Below are positions 1 to 8,570 of a stretch of 64,000 nt of DNA, piece after piece. A program made the position numbers and the translations under genes. Within the stretch, counting starts at the first letter, position 1. Each line of letters begins with the position of its first letter. The stretch comes from Flavobacterium sp. 90. Lineage in GTDB: Bacteria; Bacteroidota; Bacteroidia; Flavobacteriales; Flavobacteriaceae. The notes beneath the pieces were generated by a model. It saw only the letters and a program-made list of their open reading frames with translations, searched no databases and was not told the origin of the DNA. The stretch spans positions 2,356,001-2,420,000 of the forward strand of contig NZ_SMGE01000001.1 of NCBI RefSeq assembly GCF_004339525.1. The letters are read 5' to 3'.

Positions 1-544
1 CTACATTTTTAATAATGTATTGTACCGATGCAAATGAAACCGAAGTTGCGCCTGAACTGATTTCAGTTTCGTTTTTGATTTTCTTGCTCGCCTGAATTAC
101 CGCATTTACTAATCTTTCTAAGAAAGCATTGGCTAAGCCTAAAGATTTTGAATGTGCAAAACAAGTTTTTATTTGAGATATAATTTCAAAGTCACCTAAG
201 ATCTGGCTGTCTAAACCGGTTCCTACGCGAAACATATGATTAATTGCTTCCTGATTTTTATAAACGAATCCAACTTTCTGAAAAGCATCAACTGATCCGT
301 TACTATTATCGCAAATTAGCTTTATTAATTGAAAAGGGTGTTCTGCAAAACCGTAGATCTCGGTTCTGTTGCAAGTCGAAGTGACAATTAAACTTTCTAT
401 TCCCTCTGTTTTAGCTTGTTCCAGTAAACGAGTTTTCGCAGCTGCATCCAAACTAAATTGACCTCTAACCTCAGCATCAGCTTTTTTATAACTCAATCCA
501 ACGGAGTAAAAATATAGGTGTTTCGGTACGTTATTGTTTTCCAT
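1..544 (-). CDS. hemA: Glutamyl-tRNA reductase, N-terminal part (cut by window edge)
   Basis: Catalyses the NADPH-dependent reduction of glutamyl-tRNA to glutamate-1-semialdehyde, the first committed step of C5-pathway haem synthesis. The 181 visible residues start at the ATG at 544 and run off the left edge. The catalytic-cysteine motif TSTCNRTEIYGF (Cys58) and the stretch LDSQILGDFEIISQIK, typical of the catalytic domain, are both present. The NADPH-binding and dimerisation domains would lie outside the window. It is transcribed leftwards, away from the AraC regulator and hemH, so the haem genes form a split locus. Family assignment is firm; only completeness is unknown. Confidence 0.95.
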   Translation of the reverse strand, partial: MENNNVPKHLYFYSVGLSYKKADAEVRGQFSLDAAAKTRLLEQAKTEGIESLIVTSTCNRTEIYGFAEHPFQLIKLICDNSNGSVDAFQKVGFVYKNQEAINHMFRVGTGLDSQILGDFEIISQIKTCFAHSKSLGLANAFLERLVNAVIQASKKIKNETEISSGATSVSFASVQYIIKNV

Positions 545-569
545 AAAATTCACTTTCATAAAAGTGCAA

Positions 570-577
570 CAAAATTA
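570..577 (-). promoter_or_regulatory. Possible -7 box of hemA
   Basis: Read on the minus strand this is TAATTTTG, matching the Bacteroidota -7 consensus TAnnTTTG, 26 bases before the hemA ATG. No well-spaced -33 TTG was found, so this is tentative. A short inverted repeat (CACTTT/AAAGTG, 551-566) lies between it and the start. The rest of 545-863 holds no gene I can support. Confidence 0.35.
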
Positions 578-863
578 TTACTATACTAGCTATAAAAGTA
601 ACGCTCAAAGTACTTTTTGTATCGCTACAAAAAAAAATGATTCAAATAAGTAATTTTAGAAGGTATTTTCTCTTACTTATAGTGATATCAGGCATTCGAA
701 AGATTGTTATATATATTTATTCTAAATAACGAGATTGTTTTTTGTTTAAATAATATACCAAAAAATATCGCTTTGAGTTCAGAAAATTGAAATTGAATTT
801 TATGATGTTTCTATTTCTTAACTTAATGAGAATCTATAACTTAAAACGGTTGTGTTTCTAAAT

Positions 864-897
864 AAAAACGCTGCCTTTATTAAGGCAGCGTTTTTTT
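864..897. terminator. Rho-independent terminator, bidirectional
   Basis: A perfect stem ACGCTGCCTT/AAGGCAGCGT with a four-base loop is flanked by A-run and T-run on either side. It lies 12 bases after the stop of the globin-like lipoprotein gene on the minus strand, which it most likely terminates, and separates that unit from hemA. Confidence 0.85.
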
Positions 898-908
898 AAG
901 ACAAGAAA

Positions 909-1493
909 TTACTTTTGTACAATTGGAGTTCTCAGTGACTCTAAAACAGCAACAATGTCAGTATAAAGTTCTGTATTTGAAGCAACACCATTTGCATTGG
1001 CTGCAGCGCCAACATATCCTTCAAATTTTGTGTAGTCAGCAGTACTTGCTTTTGTTCCCATTCTTGGGTTTTTTGCAGGATCATGAGCAGCTACCATATT
1101 CAAACCAGAATACGTATTTACGGCATTAGTTCCTCCGGTATTAAAAGAGAAGAAATCAGTTAAATTGTCTGATAATTTTGCAATATTAGTAGCTTGTGTG
1201 TTACCAGTTTCTGCTAAAAGCGGAGCAAAATGAGCTTGTAAATTACCAGAAGCGTTTGATTGAATATCAGCAACAATTAATCCGATAGTTGAGTTTACCA
1301 CTTTACGGAAGCTCAAACGACCTTTTTCAATCATTTGTCCTGAATTATCTGGGTCCGAAACCATAGTAGTTCCTCCTAATCTAGTATAAATACTAGCTTT
1401 TTCAACTGGTTTTTCATCATCGCTACTGCAAGAAGCTAAAGTTGCCGATGCAGCAATTAATACACTAAGTGTAATTTTCGAAAAATTTTTCAT
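909..1493 (-). CDS. Truncated-globin-like (group I type) lipoprotein
   Basis: 194 residues. A lipoprotein signal ends in TLASC (lipidated Cys22), and the next residues SSDDEK resemble the acidic lipoprotein-export signal reported for F. johnsoniae, suggesting display on the cell surface (inference). The mature part follows group I truncated haemoglobins: IYTRLGG at 35-41, FF at 114-115, then GGTNAVNTYSGLNMVAAHD, where His137 sits where the proximal haem ligand is expected, and a C-terminal VLESLRTPIV. An insertion after the first GG and a long alanine-rich stretch make it longer than the usual 120-residue globin. It follows a small membrane protein gene by 17 bases, so the two are probably co-transcribed, beside haem-biosynthesis genes. 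The globin call is by motif; haem binding is not proven. Confidence 0.7.
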   Translation of the reverse strand: MKNFSKITLSVLIAASATLASCSSDDEKPVEKASIYTRLGGTTMVSDPDNSGQMIEKGRLSFRKVVNSTIGLIVADIQSNASGNLQAHFAPLLAETGNTQATNIAKLSDNLTDFFSFNTGGTNAVNTYSGLNMVAAHDPAKNPRMGTKASTADYTKFEGYVGAAANANGVASNTELYTDIVAVLESLRTPIVQK

Positions 1494-1510
1494 TGTAAAA
1501 TATTTAAAGA

Positions 1511-1945
1511 TTAATTAAAAAAACGATTTATTTTTTGAGATAATTTATAGCTAAAGCTATTTTGATCTATAGGACAAACTTCTTTGCTTGCTAAATTTGC
1601 AGGTAAAATATAACGTTGAGCTTCATATGTATGTTTACTCATTAATTCGTCATATACTTTTTTAGAATTGGTAATCTTGTTATTGTGGAAATAAACCACA
1701 ACATTTCTTTTTATAATTATAGAATCAGAAGTTAATCCTTTGATAGACCTTAAGTCGGCACATATTTTTTTAGCAGCAGCTGAATCAATGTTTTCTTTGA
1801 AATCAATTCTGCTTACTTGCAAATTTGGACTTTCATAAACGGCAGGTTTTGCAGTAATAATGTGGAAAACTAAAATGGCAAAAAATAACACAAAGGTTAT
1901 CGTTGTTGCCCAAAGTACTTTTTTTATTGTTTTGTTAATTTTCAT
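1511..1945 (-). CDS. Small membrane-anchored protein of unknown function
   Basis: 144 residues. One N-terminal hydrophobic segment (about 10-31) acts as signal anchor, leaving a soluble domain of about 110 residues outside the cytoplasm. The middle (KICADLRSIKGLTSDSIIIK then VVVYFHNNKI) alternates helix and strand rather like a heavy-metal-associated ferredoxin-like fold, but lacks the CxxC metal motif; two single cysteines remain (KKIC and EVCPID). It is the first gene of the unit containing the globin-like lipoprotein, 17 bases downstream. I do not recognise a named family. A haem- or metal-related role is only suggested by the neighbours. Confidence 0.65.
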   Translation of the reverse strand: MKINKTIKKVLWATTITFVLFFAILVFHIITAKPAVYESPNLQVSRIDFKENIDSAAAKKICADLRSIKGLTSDSIIIKRNVVVYFHNNKITNSKKVYDELMSKHTYEAQRYILPANLASKEVCPIDQNSFSYKLSQKINRFFN

Positions 1946-2394
1946 GGCGATATCTTAAAAATTAGTTAAGTTTTTTTGATACTTACGAGTACTTTCTAAT
2001 GTAGGTTTTGTTAAAAAGTGGCAATTCTGCTGTTTAGAATTGTTTTAAATACTTGTGAGTTGGAAGTCAGGATAGTAGCACTAAAAAGAGAAAATGTAGC
2101 TATACAAATTAAATTTATAGCTTAATTTACAGGCTTGAGCAGTGTTTTAATGATTATTGATGGTTATTTGGTTTAAAATCAGAGGCTTGCTGAGAAATAA
2201 CAATGATTCTAAATCCGAATTGGTTTTGAAAGAAGAAATTGGGAAATGATAGCTATAGAAAGCTAAAAACAATAAAGAATTTATAAATTTAGAAGCAAGT
2301 AAACGATAAACCATCAAAAAGATTTAATTTTGAAAGGTCAAATTATTCGTTTCCTAAAAAATGATATAGTAACTTGAATAAAGTAAATTAAAAG
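1946..2394. other. Divergent intergenic region, no gene seen
   Basis: 449 bases between the leftward globin unit and the rightward AraC gene, which must contain both promoters. No exact TAnnTTTG box was found close to either start; TAACTTGA upstream of the AraC gene (around 2372) is the nearest approximation. No RNA gene or repeat was recognised. Confidence 0.5.
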
Positions 2395-3261
2395 ATGGAG
2401 GAAGAAATAAAAATAGAAGATGAGTTTACACTAATCAGGTTTCAAAACGATAGTCCGGAACCTTTCATTGCACAGCATGAAATTGGTACTGGTTTGATAC
2501 AGTTTCACTTTGGGCTAAAAGGCAATGCCAAACTTTTGTTTAATCAAGGTAATTATGCTTTGGATTTAAAGGAAGAAAAATCATTGCTTTTGTATAATCC
2601 GCAGAAAGAATTGCCGCTGAATTTAGAATTATCTCCAAATTCTTGGGTAATCTCCGTAATTGTTTCGATCAAGAAATTTCACGCGTTGTTTTCTGCAGAA
2701 GCAGATTACATTACTTTTTTAAGTGCTGATAATAAGGATAAAAAATATTATAATGAAGGAGATATTAGCCCTTCTATGGCTATTGTGTTAAGTCAGTTGT
2801 TTCATTATAACCTTCATCCATCGATAAAAAATCTTTATTATAAAGGGAAAGGATACGAATTGTTGAGTTTGTACTTTAACAGAACCGAAGATCCAAATGC
2901 AGAACAATGTCCGTTTTTGATCGATGAAGATAATGTCTTGAAAATAAGAAAAGCCAAAGAAATTATTATCGCCAATATGGCTGAACCTCCGGGATTACAA
3001 GAATTGGCAGATGAAATAGGTTTGAATTTGAAGAAACTCAAAATGGGTTTCAAACAAATTTATGGTGATACGGTTTACGGTTTTCTATTTGATTACAAAA
3101 TGGATTTCGCCCGAAAACTACTCGACAGCGGTTCTTATAATGTAAACGAAGTTGGATTGAAAATAGGCTACAGCACAGGAAGTCACTTCATAGCGGCTTT
3201 CAAGAAGAAGTTTGCCACAACTCCAAAAAAGTATTTGATGTCAATTAATACGAATGTTTAA
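2395..3261 (+). CDS. AraC-family transcriptional regulator
   Basis: 288 residues. The C-terminal third (about 185-285) is a double helix-turn-helix AraC DNA-binding domain: LQELADEIGLNLKKLKMGFK is the first recognition unit, and VGLKIGYSTGSHFIAAFKKK with the terminal PKKYL is the second, carrying the classical family signature. The N-terminal 180 residues are a ligand or sensing domain of unknown specificity. It stands two bases upstream of a small lipoprotein gene and about 530 bases upstream of hemH, so control of haem or iron genes is plausible but not shown. Length and domain order are ordinary for the family. Confidence 0.88.
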   Translation: MEEEIKIEDEFTLIRFQNDSPEPFIAQHEIGTGLIQFHFGLKGNAKLLFNQGNYALDLKEEKSLLLYNPQKELPLNLELSPNSWVISVIVSIKKFHALFSAEADYITFLSADNKDKKYYNEGDISPSMAIVLSQLFHYNLHPSIKNLYYKGKGYELLSLYFNRTEDPNAEQCPFLIDEDNVLKIRKAKEIIIANMAEPPGLQELADEIGLNLKKLKMGFKQIYGDTVYGFLFDYKMDFARKLLDSGSYNVNEVGLKIGYSTGSHFIAAFKKKFATTPKKYLMSINTNV

Positions 3262-3263
3262 TA

Positions 3264-3638
3264 ATGAAGAAAACTGTTCTTATAGTATTAATCGTTTTTT
3301 TGAGCTGTAAATCTAAAGATAATCCTTTTCTCGTAAAATATAAAAATCAGGCATTTCATGATATCAAAGTAGATAGTGTAAAAACTTTCGGTTTTGGATT
3401 AGCACTTCCTCCTCGTGATTCATTAGAATTATTAAAAAATAATAAAATAGAAAATGTCTATCGTAAATACGGTTTGTTTAGAAAAAATCTGGGATGTACA
3501 GTAGGCAATGAAGAACTGGATAATGCAATTACAGAATATTATAAAATAACGGCTGTTTATCTTGAAGGCAGAAATGGAAAAGGCTGGAAAGAAAAAATGA
3601 AGAAAGAGATAAATAATATCCTCTTAAATGGAGAATGA
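3264..3638 (+). CDS. Small lipoprotein of unknown function
   Basis: 124 residues. A short lipoprotein signal peptide (MKKTVLIVLIVFLSC, Cys15) is followed by a charged mature domain containing YRKYGLFRKNLGCTVGNEEL. It starts two bases after the AraC stop, so it is translated from the same message. No known domain was recognised. Its position between the regulator and hemH may link it to haem or iron metabolism, but nothing in the sequence shows a binding site. Confidence 0.7.
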   Translation: MKKTVLIVLIVFLSCKSKDNPFLVKYKNQAFHDIKVDSVKTFGFGLALPPRDSLELLKNNKIENVYRKYGLFRKNLGCTVGNEELDNAITEYYKITAVYLEGRNGKGWKEKMKKEINNILLNGE

Positions 3639-3788
3639 TTTAGTATCAGTTTTATATATCAGAACATAAATAAAAAATAACATTTATCATATTTCTAAAA
3701 AGCAACAAGCAATACTTTTGACGAAATTTTAAAAAATAAACAAATGCTTAAAGCCTAAAGCTTAAAGCCCAAAGCAAAAAAAACAATA

Positions 3789-4802
3789 ATGAAAGGCGTA
3801 TTATTAGTAAACTTAGGATCTCCGGAAAGTCCAACTACAAAAGATGTAAAACCATATTTAGATGAATTTTTAATGGATAAATACGTGATCGATGTTCCGT
3901 ATTTATTGAGAGCTTTATTAGTTCGTGGTATTATTTTAAGAAAAAGACCTGAAGAATCAGCTCACGCTTATGCGAAAATTTGGTGGGACGAAGGTTCTCC
4001 GTTAGTAGTACTTTCAGAAAGAATGCAGAAAAAAGTTCAGCCTTTAGTAAATGTTCCCGTTGCTTTAGCAATGCGTTACGGAAGTATGACAATTGAAAAA
4101 GGACTTCAGGAATTACATGATAAAGGGGTTACTGAAGTATTGCTTTTTCCGTTATATCCTCAATATGCAATGGCTTCGACTTTGACTATTTTAGTAAAAG
4201 CTGAAGAAATCCGTAAAAAGAAATTCCCTCAAATGACTTTTACAGATGTTTCTGCGTTTTACAATAAACCGGATTACATCAAGAATTTAGCCGATTCAAT
4301 TCAGAAACATTTAGTTGGTTTTGATTACGATCATTTGTTGTTTTCATATCACGGAATTCCGGAGCGTCACATTCGCAAAACCGATGTAACGAAGTCACAT
4401 TGTAAAATTGACGGTTCTTGTTGTAATACACCATCGCCAGCGCATGATTTCTGTTACCGTCACCAATGTTACGAAACAACCAGACAAGTCGTAAAACTAT
4501 TAGGACTTCCAGAAGATAAATACAGTCTGACTTTTCAATCGCGTTTGGCGGGAGATAAATGGTTAGAACCATATACTGATGTTGAAATTGACAAAATGCC
4601 AGCAAAAGGAATCAAGAATCTTGCGGTTGTTACGCCTGCTTTCGTTTCGGATTGTCTAGAAACTCTGGAAGAAATCGCGATGCGCGCCAAAGAAGATTTT
4701 GAAGCAAATGGAGGAGAAGAGTTCTTGGCGATTCCATGTTTGAACGACGATGACGAATGGTGTGAAACTGTTGGAAATTGGATTAATGATTGGGCTAAAT
4801 AG
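3789..4802 (+). CDS. hemH: Ferrochelatase
   Basis: 337 residues, full length. Inserts Fe2+ into protoporphyrin IX (or coproporphyrin III) in the last steps of haem synthesis. It begins with GVLLVNLGSPESP, has the metal-binding/catalytic His in SYHGIPERH (His188) and the acidic residue in FVSDCLETLEEI (Glu291). Five cysteines cluster at 205-227 (C205, C211, C212, C222, C227), which may be a metal or [2Fe-2S] site as in some bacterial ferrochelatases; this is inference. hemJ follows after 73 bases, and the AraC gene is upstream. Confidence 0.97.
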   Translation: MKGVLLVNLGSPESPTTKDVKPYLDEFLMDKYVIDVPYLLRALLVRGIILRKRPEESAHAYAKIWWDEGSPLVVLSERMQKKVQPLVNVPVALAMRYGSMTIEKGLQELHDKGVTEVLLFPLYPQYAMASTLTILVKAEEIRKKKFPQMTFTDVSAFYNKPDYIKNLADSIQKHLVGFDYDHLLFSYHGIPERHIRKTDVTKSHCKIDGSCCNTPSPAHDFCYRHQCYETTRQVVKLLGLPEDKYSLTFQSRLAGDKWLEPYTDVEIDKMPAKGIKNLAVVTPAFVSDCLETLEEIAMRAKEDFEANGGEEFLAIPCLNDDDEWCETVGNWINDWAK

Positions 4803-4875
4803 AAAATAGAATAAAGAGTATAGAACAAAGACTTTATACTGGACGCAAGTTGTGACCAAAATCATAAATATAGTA

Positions 4876-5424
4876 ATGGAATATTATAACTACTTAAAAT
4901 CACTTCATCTTATTTTTGTAATAACCTGGTTCGCTGGGTTGTTTTATATTGTAAGATTGTTTGTCTACCAAATTGAAGCCAGCGAAAAACCTTCGCCTGA
5001 AAAGGAAATTCTACAAGCGCAATACAAAATTATGACATATCGTTTGTGGTATATTATTACTTGGCCGTCGGCAATTTTGGCGAGTATTTTTGCCTTTTGG
5101 ATGTTGCTTTTTACAGATTTAGGAAACGCCTGGCTCAAAATGCCTTGGATGCACGTAAAATTGTGTTTTGTTTTCTTGCTGTATTTATATCATGCAAAAT
5201 GCCATCAAATATTCAGACAATTACAAAATGATGAGGTAAAATATTCCAATAATTTCATGCGTTTATGGAATGAAGGCGCAACAATTATACTATTTGCAGT
5301 TGTGTTTTTAGTAGTTTTAAAAAGTGCTATTAACTGGATTTTCGGTGTGATCGGAATCTTTTTATTCTCGATTATTATAATGCTTGGATTCCGTTTTTAT
5401 AAGCGCATTCGAGAGAAAAAATAA
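4876..5424 (+). CDS. hemJ: HemJ-type protoporphyrinogen IX oxidase (CopD-like membrane protein)
   Basis: 182 residues with about four membrane segments. HemJ oxidises protoporphyrinogen IX to protoporphyrin IX in the inner membrane. The conserved His in LKSLHLIFVITWFAG, the following arginine in FYIVRLFVY, and the MPWMHVKLCF His/Lys motif of the family are all present. I take the ATG at 4876 rather than an in-frame GTG at 4852, because the protein family begins close to this point (MEYYNYLKSLH). It follows hemH by 73 bases, giving consecutive pathway steps in one operon. CopD-family copper proteins look similar, but the hemH context favours HemJ. Confidence 0.88.
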   Translation: MEYYNYLKSLHLIFVITWFAGLFYIVRLFVYQIEASEKPSPEKEILQAQYKIMTYRLWYIITWPSAILASIFAFWMLLFTDLGNAWLKMPWMHVKLCFVFLLYLYHAKCHQIFRQLQNDEVKYSNNFMRLWNEGATIILFAVVFLVVLKSAINWIFGVIGIFLFSIIIMLGFRFYKRIREKK

Positions 5425-5428
5425 AAAA

Positions 5429-5559
5429 AGTTGCCACGAATTTCACAAATTAGCACGAATGATTTGGATGATTTTTTTAAACGTAATCTCTAAATTCTGT
5501 CAATCATTTTAATCTGAGGCAAAAAATAATTAGCGTAAATTCGTGTAATTCGTGGCAAA
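5429..5559. repeat. Dispersed inverted repeat, family A (GCCACGAATT)
   Basis: Arms TTGCCACGAATT (from 5431) and AATTCGTGGCAA (to 5557) face each other across about 105 bases, with internal CACAAATTAGCACGAAT/TAGCGTAAATTCGTG similarity. The same arms recur at 17342-17483. It fills the gap between hemJ and the sensor kinase and could fold into a long RNA hairpin. Confidence 0.8.
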
Positions 5560-5570
5560 AAATATAAAAC

Positions 5571-7043
5571 ATGTTTAACAACTTCAAAATGTCGATGCTT
5601 TCATTGCGCGTTAGGATATTCCTTTCGATGATTGTATTGATTGTTGTGGCATCTTTTTTATTGGCTTCGATTTCGATTATTCAGTTTAAGAATGAAGCCA
5701 AAGAATATCATCAGGAACGTCTTGAGCGAAAAGAAAATGCAGTAAAGGAACACATCAATTATGTGCTTTCGACTACAACATATCCCTTAAAAACGGCTAA
5801 CTTGGATTTAATCTTCAAAGATAAAATCCACGAATTAGCGCAGATTCACAAAATCGAAATCAATATTTACAGTCTTGACGGAAAACTGCTAAAATCATCC
5901 AAAGAATCCTTTGCAGTTGATAAAGTAGCGCCGCCAGTTCCGGATTATATTCTGAAATTAGTGCGTTCTTCAATCGAAAAGCGTTTTGTTGATATTAAAA
6001 CTATCGACGGAGTTAAAAACCGATCTTCTTATAGTTTGATTAAAGACGAGAAATTCAAACCACTCGGAATCTTAAATCTTCCTTATTTAGAAGATGATGG
6101 ATATTATGATAACGAGCTGAATACTTTCCTGATTCGCCTTAGTCAGGTGTATTCCTTTATGTTGGTTGTGGCTTTTGCACTGGCATATTTTCTTTCGACC
6201 TATATCACAAAATCACTAAAAACCATTTCAGACAGATTAGAAGAAACCAATCTGGATCAGAAAAACGAAAAAATCGTTTTGGAAGCCAATAGTAAAGAAG
6301 TGAACTTTCTGATAAAGGCATATAATGGAATGGTCGATAAATTGGAAACCAGTGCTATAAAATTGGCCCAAAGTGAGCGTGAAGAAGCCTGGCGCGAAAT
6401 GGCGAAACAAGTAGCGCACGAAATCAAAAATCCTCTTACGCCGATGAGGTTAACCGTGCAGAGTTTTCAGCGTAAGTTTGATCCAACGGCTCCAGATGTA
6501 AAACAGAAATTAAACGATTATTCTGAAACTTTAATTCAGCAAATTGATACGATGACCGCTGTAGCTTCGGCATTTTCGAATTTTGCCTCGATGCCCGCCC
6601 AACAAAATGAAACTTTAAATGTGGTTGAAGTTGTCGAATTAGCTTTGGATATTTTTAACGAAGATTATATTGTTTTTGAAAGTGAAGAAGAAGAAATCAT
6701 TTCAAAAATGGATCGTACGCAATTAATTCGTGTCATTACCAATTTGGTTAAAAATGCAACACAGGCAATTCCGGAAAGTCAATTTCATAAATCTATTTTG
6801 GTAAAGGTAAAACGTAGAAATAACAATGTAGAAATTGCCGTAAAAGACAACGGAATTGGAATTCAAAAACAAGATATCAGCCGAATCTTCGAACCAAAAT
6901 TCACGACTAAAACAAGTGGAATGGGACTTGGACTAGGAATTATAAAAAACATCATAGAAAATTACAAAGGAACAATTACCTTTGAATCAACTTACGGAAA
7001 AGGAACTACGTTTAGAGTTTCTTTGCCTATCACAAACTCATAA
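5571..7043 (+). CDS. Membrane sensor histidine kinase, NtrY-like
   Basis: 490 residues. Transmembrane helices at about 10-32 and 195-215 enclose a periplasmic sensor domain; a HAMP linker follows, then the phospho-acceptor H-box QVAHEIKNPLTP (His about 284), the N-box NLVKNATQAI, and the ATP-lid motifs DNGIGI and GMGLGLGII. The H-box with EIKNPLTPMRLTVQ is typical of NtrY-type kinases. No response regulator lies next to it, so its partner must be elsewhere. It is followed 10 bases later by a crotonase gene. The signal sensed cannot be read from the sequence. Confidence 0.92.
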   Translation: MFNNFKMSMLSLRVRIFLSMIVLIVVASFLLASISIIQFKNEAKEYHQERLERKENAVKEHINYVLSTTTYPLKTANLDLIFKDKIHELAQIHKIEINIYSLDGKLLKSSKESFAVDKVAPPVPDYILKLVRSSIEKRFVDIKTIDGVKNRSSYSLIKDEKFKPLGILNLPYLEDDGYYDNELNTFLIRLSQVYSFMLVVAFALAYFLSTYITKSLKTISDRLEETNLDQKNEKIVLEANSKEVNFLIKAYNGMVDKLETSAIKLAQSEREEAWREMAKQVAHEIKNPLTPMRLTVQSFQRKFDPTAPDVKQKLNDYSETLIQQIDTMTAVASAFSNFASMPAQQNETLNVVEVVELALDIFNEDYIVFESEEEEIISKMDRTQLIRVITNLVKNATQAIPESQFHKSILVKVKRRNNNVEIAVKDNGIGIQKQDISRIFEPKFTTKTSGMGLGLGIIKNIIENYKGTITFESTYGKGTTFRVSLPITNS

Positions 7044-7053
7044 AACCAACGTC

Positions 7054-7836
7054 ATGAACTACGAAAATCTTTTAATCTCGATTGAAGAAAAAATTGCAAC
7101 CGTAACAATTAATCGTCCTACAAAACTAAATGCTTTGAACAAGGCTACGATTAGCGACTTGAGTAAAGCAGTTAAATTATTAAGCAAAAATGATGATGTT
7201 CGCGTAATCGTAATTACCGGAAGTGGCGAGAAAGCATTTGTGGCTGGAGCCGATATTTCAGAATTTGCCAATTATACTATAATAGAAGGTGCGCAATTAG
7301 CTGAAGAAGGACAAGAATCACTTTTTGATTTCATAGAAAATTTAAAGAAACCTGTAATTGCTGCCGTAAATGGTTTTGCCCTTGGCGGAGGATTAGAGTT
7401 GGCGATGGCGTGTCATTTTAGAGTAGCGTCAGACAATGCCAAAATGGGATTGCCGGAAGTAACTTTGGGATTAATTCCGGGTTATGGAGGAACGCAGCGT
7501 TTGCCACAATTAGTAGGTAAAGGTCGTGCAATGGAAATGATTATGACAGCAGCGATGATTTCTGCCGAAGAAGCAAAACAATTCGGTCTTGTTAATCATG
7601 TTGTACCTCAAGCAGAACTTCTTGAATTTGCAAACGGAATTGCTCAAAAAATTATCAAAAATGCTCCTTTTGCTATTAGTAAAGCAATAAAAGCAATTAA
7701 TGCTAATTATACAGACGGTAAAAATGGTTTTGATACCGAAATAAAATCATTCGGAAAATGCTTCGGAACCCAGGATTTTAAAGAAGGAACAACAGCATTC
7801 TTAGAAAAACGTAAAGCTGAATTTACAGGAAAATAA
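7054..7836 (+). CDS. Enoyl-CoA hydratase/isomerase (crotonase family)
   Basis: 260 residues, the usual crotonase length. Hydrates 2-enoyl-CoA esters in fatty or amino acid oxidation. The oxyanion-hole segments AFVAGADISE and FALGGGLELA, and both catalytic glutamates of hydratases, are present: Glu115 in GGGLELAMAC and Glu135 in GLPEVTLG, which favours a true hydratase. The ATG at 7054 is chosen because it lies just after the kinase stop and gives the family N-terminus; an earlier in-frame start at 6982 would lie inside the kinase gene. Probably co-transcribed with the kinase and the small gene downstream. Confidence 0.92.
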   Translation: MNYENLLISIEEKIATVTINRPTKLNALNKATISDLSKAVKLLSKNDDVRVIVITGSGEKAFVAGADISEFANYTIIEGAQLAEEGQESLFDFIENLKKPVIAAVNGFALGGGLELAMACHFRVASDNAKMGLPEVTLGLIPGYGGTQRLPQLVGKGRAMEMIMTAAMISAEEAKQFGLVNHVVPQAELLEFANGIAQKIIKNAPFAISKAIKAINANYTDGKNGFDTEIKSFGKCFGTQDFKEGTTAFLEKRKAEFTGK

Positions 7837-7843
7837 TATTCTC

Positions 7844-7951
7844 TAACCGCAATCCCGATAGCTATCGGGAGCTAAGATTTACGCAAGGTTCGCAAAGTTT
7901 TTAATTTCTTTGTGTCCTTTGCGAAAAACCTTTGCGAACTTTGCGGTTAAA
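7844..7951. repeat. Dispersed inverted repeat, family B (TTCGCAAAG / CTTTGCGAA)
   Basis: Starts with TAACCGCAA and ends with TTTGCGAACTTTGCGGTTAA, forming a long imperfect hairpin. Within it sits a separate perfect 16-base palindrome, CCCGATAGCTATCGGG (7854-7869), which looks like a repeat nested in a repeat. Family B recurs at 49990-50250, 54240-54318 and 57458-57746. Confidence 0.8.
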
Positions 7952-7967
7952 TTTTAAACACATTACA

Positions 7968-8369
7968 ATGTCCTACGAACCAATATTTGCTCTTTTTTGC
8001 GAACGCGTTAAAGAAAGCATCAAAGCCGGAACTTTTGCCAAATTAACTCTGGCAAAAACCATGGGCGATACCGAGATTAAAAACATCTATTTCCGTTTAG
8101 CGATAAACGAAGATAATACCTATTCAATTGCATTAACAACGCGCTACAAAACCGAAGAAATAGAAAGTACTCATTCTCTAGACGAAGCTTTAATGGTTTT
8201 AGGAACTTATATTAAAAATCCATTTTTGACTGCGCTTTTGTTCACAACAGATAATGACGTGACTTTTAAAGTAAACAAAAAGAATGCAGGAAGTATTATC
8301 GAGCAAGAACCTACTTTCAAACATGCTTCGCCAGTAATGTTAGAAATGATCGAGAAGGGAATTGTTTAA
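7968..8369 (+). CDS. Conserved hypothetical cytoplasmic protein
   Basis: 133 residues from the ATG at 7968; an earlier in-frame start lies in the preceding repeat and is unlikely. No signal peptide, membrane segment or recognised motif. The predicted pattern is mixed alpha/beta with a central stretch NIYFRLAINEDNTYSIALTTRY. It lies 131 bases after the crotonase gene and may be in the same transcript, but the spacer is a hairpin repeat that could reduce read-through. Function unknown. Confidence 0.65.
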   Translation: MSYEPIFALFCERVKESIKAGTFAKLTLAKTMGDTEIKNIYFRLAINEDNTYSIALTTRYKTEEIESTHSLDEALMVLGTYIKNPFLTALLFTTDNDVTFKVNKKNAGSIIEQEPTFKHASPVMLEMIEKGIV

Positions 8370-8384
8370 TATTTGGGATTGGTT

Positions 8385-8510
8385 TTAGGAGCTAATCCCG
8401 CACCCGAGCCTGAAAGTGCGAACTGGCGAAGCAATCCGTTCCAATCTTTTGTTTTTTAAAGAAAAAAGCAAAAGGATTTCCACTTCTATCGGGGCTAGAA
8501 ATCGGCGCTG
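8385..8510. repeat. Possible dispersed repeat
   Basis: Non-coding stretch with GGAGCTAATCCCGC at one end and ATCGGGGCTAG at the other. Inside is an imperfect hairpin of AATCTTTTGTTTTT with AAAAGCAAAAGGATT. It resembles intergenic repeats that I know from other Bacteroidota, but only one copy was seen here. Confidence 0.5.
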
Positions 8511-8570
8511 ATGTAGCTTTTTTGAATCATAATTAGATTACGTCTCGTTTACTGAATTCGTTGTCATCAA

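Noticed and set aside
4852..4875. Upstream GTG start for hemJ
   Set aside because: The ATG at 4876 gives the family N-terminus, and the extra eight residues have no support.
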